NCBI GenBank assembly: GCA_036897525.1
Contig: JAYMTJ010000017.1
Coordinates: forward strand, 83,411 to 147,410
DNA: 64,000 bases
Direction of reading: 5' to 3'
DNA from: Pelargonium x hortorum
Lineage: Eukaryota > Streptophyta > Magnoliopsida > Geraniales > Geraniaceae
Made by a program: the position numbers and the translations under genes. Under the pieces are notes generated by a model that worked only from the letters and a program-made list of their open reading frames with translations, did not search any database and was not told where the DNA came from. This document shows positions 59,748 through 64,000 of this stretch, one piece after another. Positions within the stretch are counted from its first letter, which is position 1. The number at the start of each line of letters is the position of its first letter.

Positions 59748-59861
59748 ATGAAAAAAGGTAATACATACAAAAAAGCGGGTTTAGCTACAAGGAAGGTGCA
59801 TAAGAGAGGTCTATCTATTTATTATCTATTTGAGGTTTGTGTTTTTAGGAAGAGCGCATAG
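59748..59861 (+). pseudogene. Repeat-family mini-frame with ATG, 37 codons
   Basis: Begins M-K-K-G-N-T-Y-K-K-A-G-L-A-T-R-K-V-H-K-R-G-L-like. After about 24 residues the basic character ends and the frame continues briefly into ordinary sequence to a TAG. H-K-R-G-L matches K-R-G-L-T-H-K at 23.9 kb and T-H-K-R-S-I at 12.2 kb. Two consecutive ATG-started copies here recall the 23.6/24.6 kb pair. Confidence 0.3.
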
Positions 59862-62165
59862 AAAGCTTTCATTTTATATAACTGAACTTAATTCAGGATT
59901 TATGCCTTTCATGCAATGTCTTACTTTTGTCCTAATTAGTGTAGGGTCCCCGTATATATTGAATTCATTTACTAGTCTAGTACTAGTCTAGCTTTTTTTT
60001 CTAGAGTTGGAGAACAAATAAATCCAAATTGCTCTCAATAATGGAATTCCTTTCAATTTTTGAATACCCCGACGTACAATAATTTTTTAGAATTGTCTTA
60101 GGAGAGACCTTTAGAGTAATATTAATATAAAGACTCGGCTTTACTTCTCTGCTTGGTTAGGTGTAAAAAAGGCTGAAAATACTGCGGCCTATAGACGTAC
60201 GAAGCGCCCATCTAGATTGATTAAGCCATTGGTATTTGAGAACTTCTCAGGACCTGCTATATACTTTAATCTTACAAGAGCACCCCTCTGTTCTAGAGAA
60301 GCATTATTAATGAGGCTACGCACAAATTTGAGATCTAAACCCAGCTTATGATACCCTGGGTTTTCTAATAAATAAACCGACTTTGTAAGCTTCTACCCCT
60401 ATCTGTTCGATGTCTCCTAGGCGCCAGTCAATTTAAAGAATTTAGAATACTTTTTTTCGGCTAAAACTGCAATTAGATTTCAATTTAAGTAAGGTCGCAG
60501 GCTCTAGTACGAATACACTCTAATTATTGGGACAATCAAAAAGCAAAAACTGGAGTTAATACAGTAGTTTGTATTAATTCTTCCCGGATTCTTAAGAACT
60601 GACACGGGGGTATTTGACAAGGAAGACCCTGGATTTGCTTTCTTTTTTGTATTACACTTTATGTTGGAGGTTTTTGATAAATTGATGAGGTAGATAAATA
60701 TAAATAAGATTTCTAAATTAGGGCTAATACCGTAATCTAACTATAGACTACAATAAGAACCCCCATATATCTATATGAAACGAATTACTCTTAACTTAAA
60801 AATCCTAATTGAGCGGAATACCTTAATGAGGGTATACACCTACTTTAAGATAGATATAGAACCTAACTGAGGTAAGGGAAAATTCCTATTCTGAGAAACC
60901 CCTCGCTTATACCAGAGATCACCGAAGCAACTGCTGTGGCTAAATTAGGAACTCTTGTATTCTATGAGAAATATTAACGGACAATCGCCTGTCTAATAAG
61001 TTTTTAACTACCAAAGAACCCAGATGGGGTACCGCTCTAAAAAAAAGGTGCACTTCCCTATTCTAAACAGAAAGCGTGTATATAGAATATCAAAACTTTT
61101 ACACCCCATCCTGGTCCATATAGTCATTTTGATTATAATCAAGGGTCTACCGATGTTTAGTTCCTGTGACCTCCTTTATGCGAAATATGCCCTTTTTTAG
61201 AAATGAAATTGGATCTCTAGATTTATTGGAAGACAAGACATTACTATAACCAAAAAGATATGAGAAATTTAAAGGAGTTCTTACTTCCGTACTTTTTGAA
61301 TCCCTGCAACTTGCAAAAGGGGTGCTCTAGGGGCTTTGTTATGTTAAGGGAAACCTCATGTATGGGAATATCCCGGGAATCCTTTTGTAATTAGGTAATC
61401 CCGGTTTCACTGGAGTGATTTTATAGAATTATGCCCTAATTTATTTACGAAATGAAATGAAAGTTTCAAGATATTGGGCACGTAAATAGCATACCGGGGA
61501 TACCTTATACAGAGCTGGATGTTCTTGACTTTATAGGTATCTTGTAAAACAATCCCAGAAAAAATGAACTACCAAAATGAATAGAATTCGGAGGGGTTCC
61601 TGTAAATAGAGTAGAAAGTACCCAGCTTTGAAAAGGCGAAATCGCTTAGATAGAAGTCCCTGCAATATTCTGTATCTTGGACGAACTGCGATATATTAGA
61701 AAATTAGGTGTCCCTTTAGACCTAAAGTATTCTTGATCGCGGTTATCCCTTTGTTTCGAATACCGCTTCTATCATTATCGTTGGAACAGCAAACTCGGAC
61801 ATTTTGGGCAATACTGACAAAAGAATATCTCAGTATCTTGGTACTACAAACTTCCTGTACATGAACCCTTGAATTTCAACGACAAGTATATACGAACACT
61901 ATTTGAACCTGCAACCAGAACCTCGAAATATGTAGTAAGCTAAGAGGAGGCTTTCGCTTCTTAATATTATAGAGTATAGGTAAATAAATAGTTTCCTTAT
62001 CTAAGTGATTCTAACACTTTTAGAGCTTGTAATTCCAAAGTTCAGAGCACCTCGTTTTTTACAAATTACACAGGATCTATTTAGGAAAAAAGGATCTACA
62101 AGGTTTTCTCAAACTGTTTGGGTGTAGAATTTCTTCTAGATCAAGAGTAACGAATTAAAATAGGG

Positions 62166-62187
62166 GTCCTAGTAGTAGGACTAGGAC
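62166..62187. repeat. Hairpin GTCCTAGT/ACTAGGAC
   Basis: 8-bp perfect stem with a 6-base loop AGTAGG. A competing 6-bp stem (GTCCTA/TAGGAC) overlaps it. Confidence 0.7.
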
Positions 62188-63186
62188 GTTACAATATTTT
62201 ACAATAAGTTTCTATCAATAGGAATAAAGAAAGTACAGTACCTTTGCTTTCATGTACTGGATCTTGCATGCAAGACTCGTGTAAATAGCTACACTAATAG
62301 GGTCCTCCTACACTTAACACAGTTGCAGTACTTTTACTTTATAAGTAATACTATCTTGATAGTTAATAATTTTCCGGAAACCCTGTATATACGCTATTTC
62401 CTACCAAGGTTAGAGTTTTAGGACTCTTACACCGGCTTACCTACTATTTACGAGACCCGTACCCAAAAGTATACTCTCTAGAACTAAAAAGAAGGAAAAC
62501 TTCCTTCCTGTCCTAAAAGCTTAGTACAACCCTTCTAATATTCATTTTTTTTTAGATTATGAAATAGTAAGTCCTATCAGCTTTGTGGCATAGGATAGCA
62601 CTTAGGAGAATAGAAAACTAAAAATGGGTATTGAAGTGAAGGAGCTCAAGTTCTCGAGTATACAATATTTCAAAGAGACTCTGTATACCTTAAAAATCTA
62701 GATAAAGCAGTGGCCTGAATATGATAAACAGTAAAATTTAATGTAAGACAAGAAGTCCCTATAAACAGGGTTAAATAAGGGTTGCGTTGAGCTAGAAAAG
62801 AGGCTTACCCTGACGGTTGTGTCTGTGCTCCTAATTTGTTCTTACTTTCCTTTCTTGTGAGATATAAAAAAAATTCTTGAACTTTTGAATCAGTTCTTTG
62901 TAAATAATTAGAGTCTCGTGGATTAGTATTAACCAGTACTTTTAGCTAAACGCGTAGTGCCAGGATTTATAGTATGTTATAATTCTTTCTATTTCCCCGA
63001 GTATAGAGTCAAAAAAAACCCGGAAACCTGCAACCCTAGCTTTAGCACTTTTAGACCGAAAGGCTTATACAGCACCGAAAAAACCCTTTCTTGACTTACT
63101 CCCAAGTAGGACAATCTCTTACCAATAAAACCTAGACTACTTTCCTACAAAGACCTTGGAAACACACTTTCCGGTCTCAACTACAA

Positions 63187-63200
63187 GACAAGCTTGCCTG
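63187..63200. repeat. HindIII-type palindrome, partial copy
   Basis: GACAAGCTTGCCTG: AAGCTTGCCT half intact, the left half shortened. Confidence 0.45.
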
Positions 63201-63947
63201 GCTAGTTGTACTTGGTTATACAAAAGCAGCAAAGGCTTTCGGAGTTTGATTTCCTATACTATATGTTTCATTATTTACTTTCTTCCGGATAGCTTGTAGA
63301 AAATCCCTATATATCTGAAGAGGAAAGCGTGGGCATAGTTATAGGATTTCCTTTAGTTTAGAATCTTTCCTACTAAAAAAAGGGGGCGTAGGTCTCATTT
63401 AAACTTGTAATATAGACAGGAAAGGCAGAATACTTAAGGAATTTCAGTATACGATGCAAGGTCCTCCTGACTAGTGAACGCCGGTAAAGCACGAGCTCAA
63501 ATGGAATCCATTTATTTTATCTTACTAGCTTTTGCGAGTCCCGGTATTTTAATAATTTGGTAAGTAATCTAATTCTAATATTTGTGCTTTTGGAAAAGCC
63601 TTAGCTTTCTAATAAATAGCGGATAGCTTTGGAGCAATAGGAGTTTATAAGAGGGCCTTAACAAATTTTGCGTAATTAGAGAAGAGCTCACTGAGTGAAT
63701 GTATAACGTAATCGGTATAGGGATATGAATAGTACACAAGTTTTCTAACCGCATATGAAGATATAATATCATTTTTTTTGTAAGTGATTATAATATATTT
63801 ATTGCCTTGCTGTGCTAGTATAATATAATTTTATAAGGACCCAGATTTATTCACCAAACTTAAGTCCTAATTTATAGATAGTAAGCACTCCTGGATGACT
63901 TGCACTTCCGAGTAATAAAACTCAATTCCTTCTCAGAATACAAGTAA

Positions 63948-63975
63948 CCCCCCCCCCCCCCCCCCGGTGGGGGGG
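63948..63975. repeat. C18-GGT-G7 tract
   Basis: Eighteen C residues, GGT, then seven G residues. It is self-complementary (a C-run/G-run hairpin) and by far the longest GC homopolymer here. It could be a real organellar slippage tract, a junction, or an assembly or sequencing artefact. Confidence 0.85.
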
Positions 63976-64000
63976 AGACAATTTAATCTTTATGTATATA

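Larger units (their letters stand above)
59870..63945. other. Gene-free spacer
   Basis: Contains a hairpin at 62166 and a HindIII-type palindrome variant at 63187. The minus frame at 63575-63772 has an alternative start and no motif. Confidence 0.55.

Noticed and set aside
8524-63905. GGATGACTTG words at 8524 and 63892 recalling rRNA or tRNA conserved blocks
   Set aside because: No surrounding rRNA-like sequence; short chance matches.
1-64000. Promoter-like TATAAT/TTGACA pairs and T-run terminators
   Set aside because: In DNA this AT-rich such words occur everywhere, and no gene is present to anchor them.

Overview
This 64 kb window is an AT-rich (about 36-40% GC by eye on sampled lines), essentially gene-free stretch. 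I recognise no protein-coding gene, rRNA, intact tRNA, CRISPR array or insertion sequence. The longest open frames on either strand are about 110 codons and start at TTG; a rough stop-codon calculation for this composition predicts a few such frames by chance, so most are not reported. The style (short dispersed repeats, small perfect palindromes, pentamer and hexamer runs, tRNA-like relics, homopolymer tracts) resembles inflated intergenic DNA of a large plant or algal organelle genome, most likely mitochondrial. That assignment is an inference and no diagnostic gene is present to test it. The repeats found show the DNA is not random sequence.

Layout. At 1-12 kb there is low-complexity spacer with isolated copies of a Lys-rich repeat (4.2, 6.1, 6.8 and 8.1 kb), a TATAC pentamer run (6.7 kb) and a degenerate tRNA-Pro-like element (9.8 kb, minus). 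At 12-20 kb there are more minus-strand Lys-rich copies (12.1 and 19.1 kb), a class II tRNA-like relic (15.95 kb) and many small hairpins. The densest part is 19.6-26.6 kb: diverged direct repeats shared with 7-8 kb, five copies of a HindIII-type palindrome (core GCAAGCTTGC), several tRNA 3'-half-like motifs, and a cluster of Lys-rich open frames at 23.3-25.0 kb, two of which share nearly the same start region. From 26.6 to 58 kb the window is mostly featureless spacer with hairpins (33.9, 38.6, 42.9, 44.0, 47.4, 52.9 kb), a tandem tRNA-like locus (39.6 kb) and scattered Lys-rich copies. At 58-60 kb three more plus-strand Lys-rich copies appear, and the window ends with a C18/G7 tract.

The most unusual signal is the Lys/Thr/Ala-rich repeat: more than 20 short stretches on both strands that, read in the purine-rich direction, give related peptides (recurring THK, KKG, STG-IA and ATK/ATR blocks), usually broken by stops or frameshifts. 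It could be the decayed remains of a repetitive gene, or a purine-rich DNA repeat with no coding role; sequence reading alone cannot decide. No pathway or operon can be proposed.
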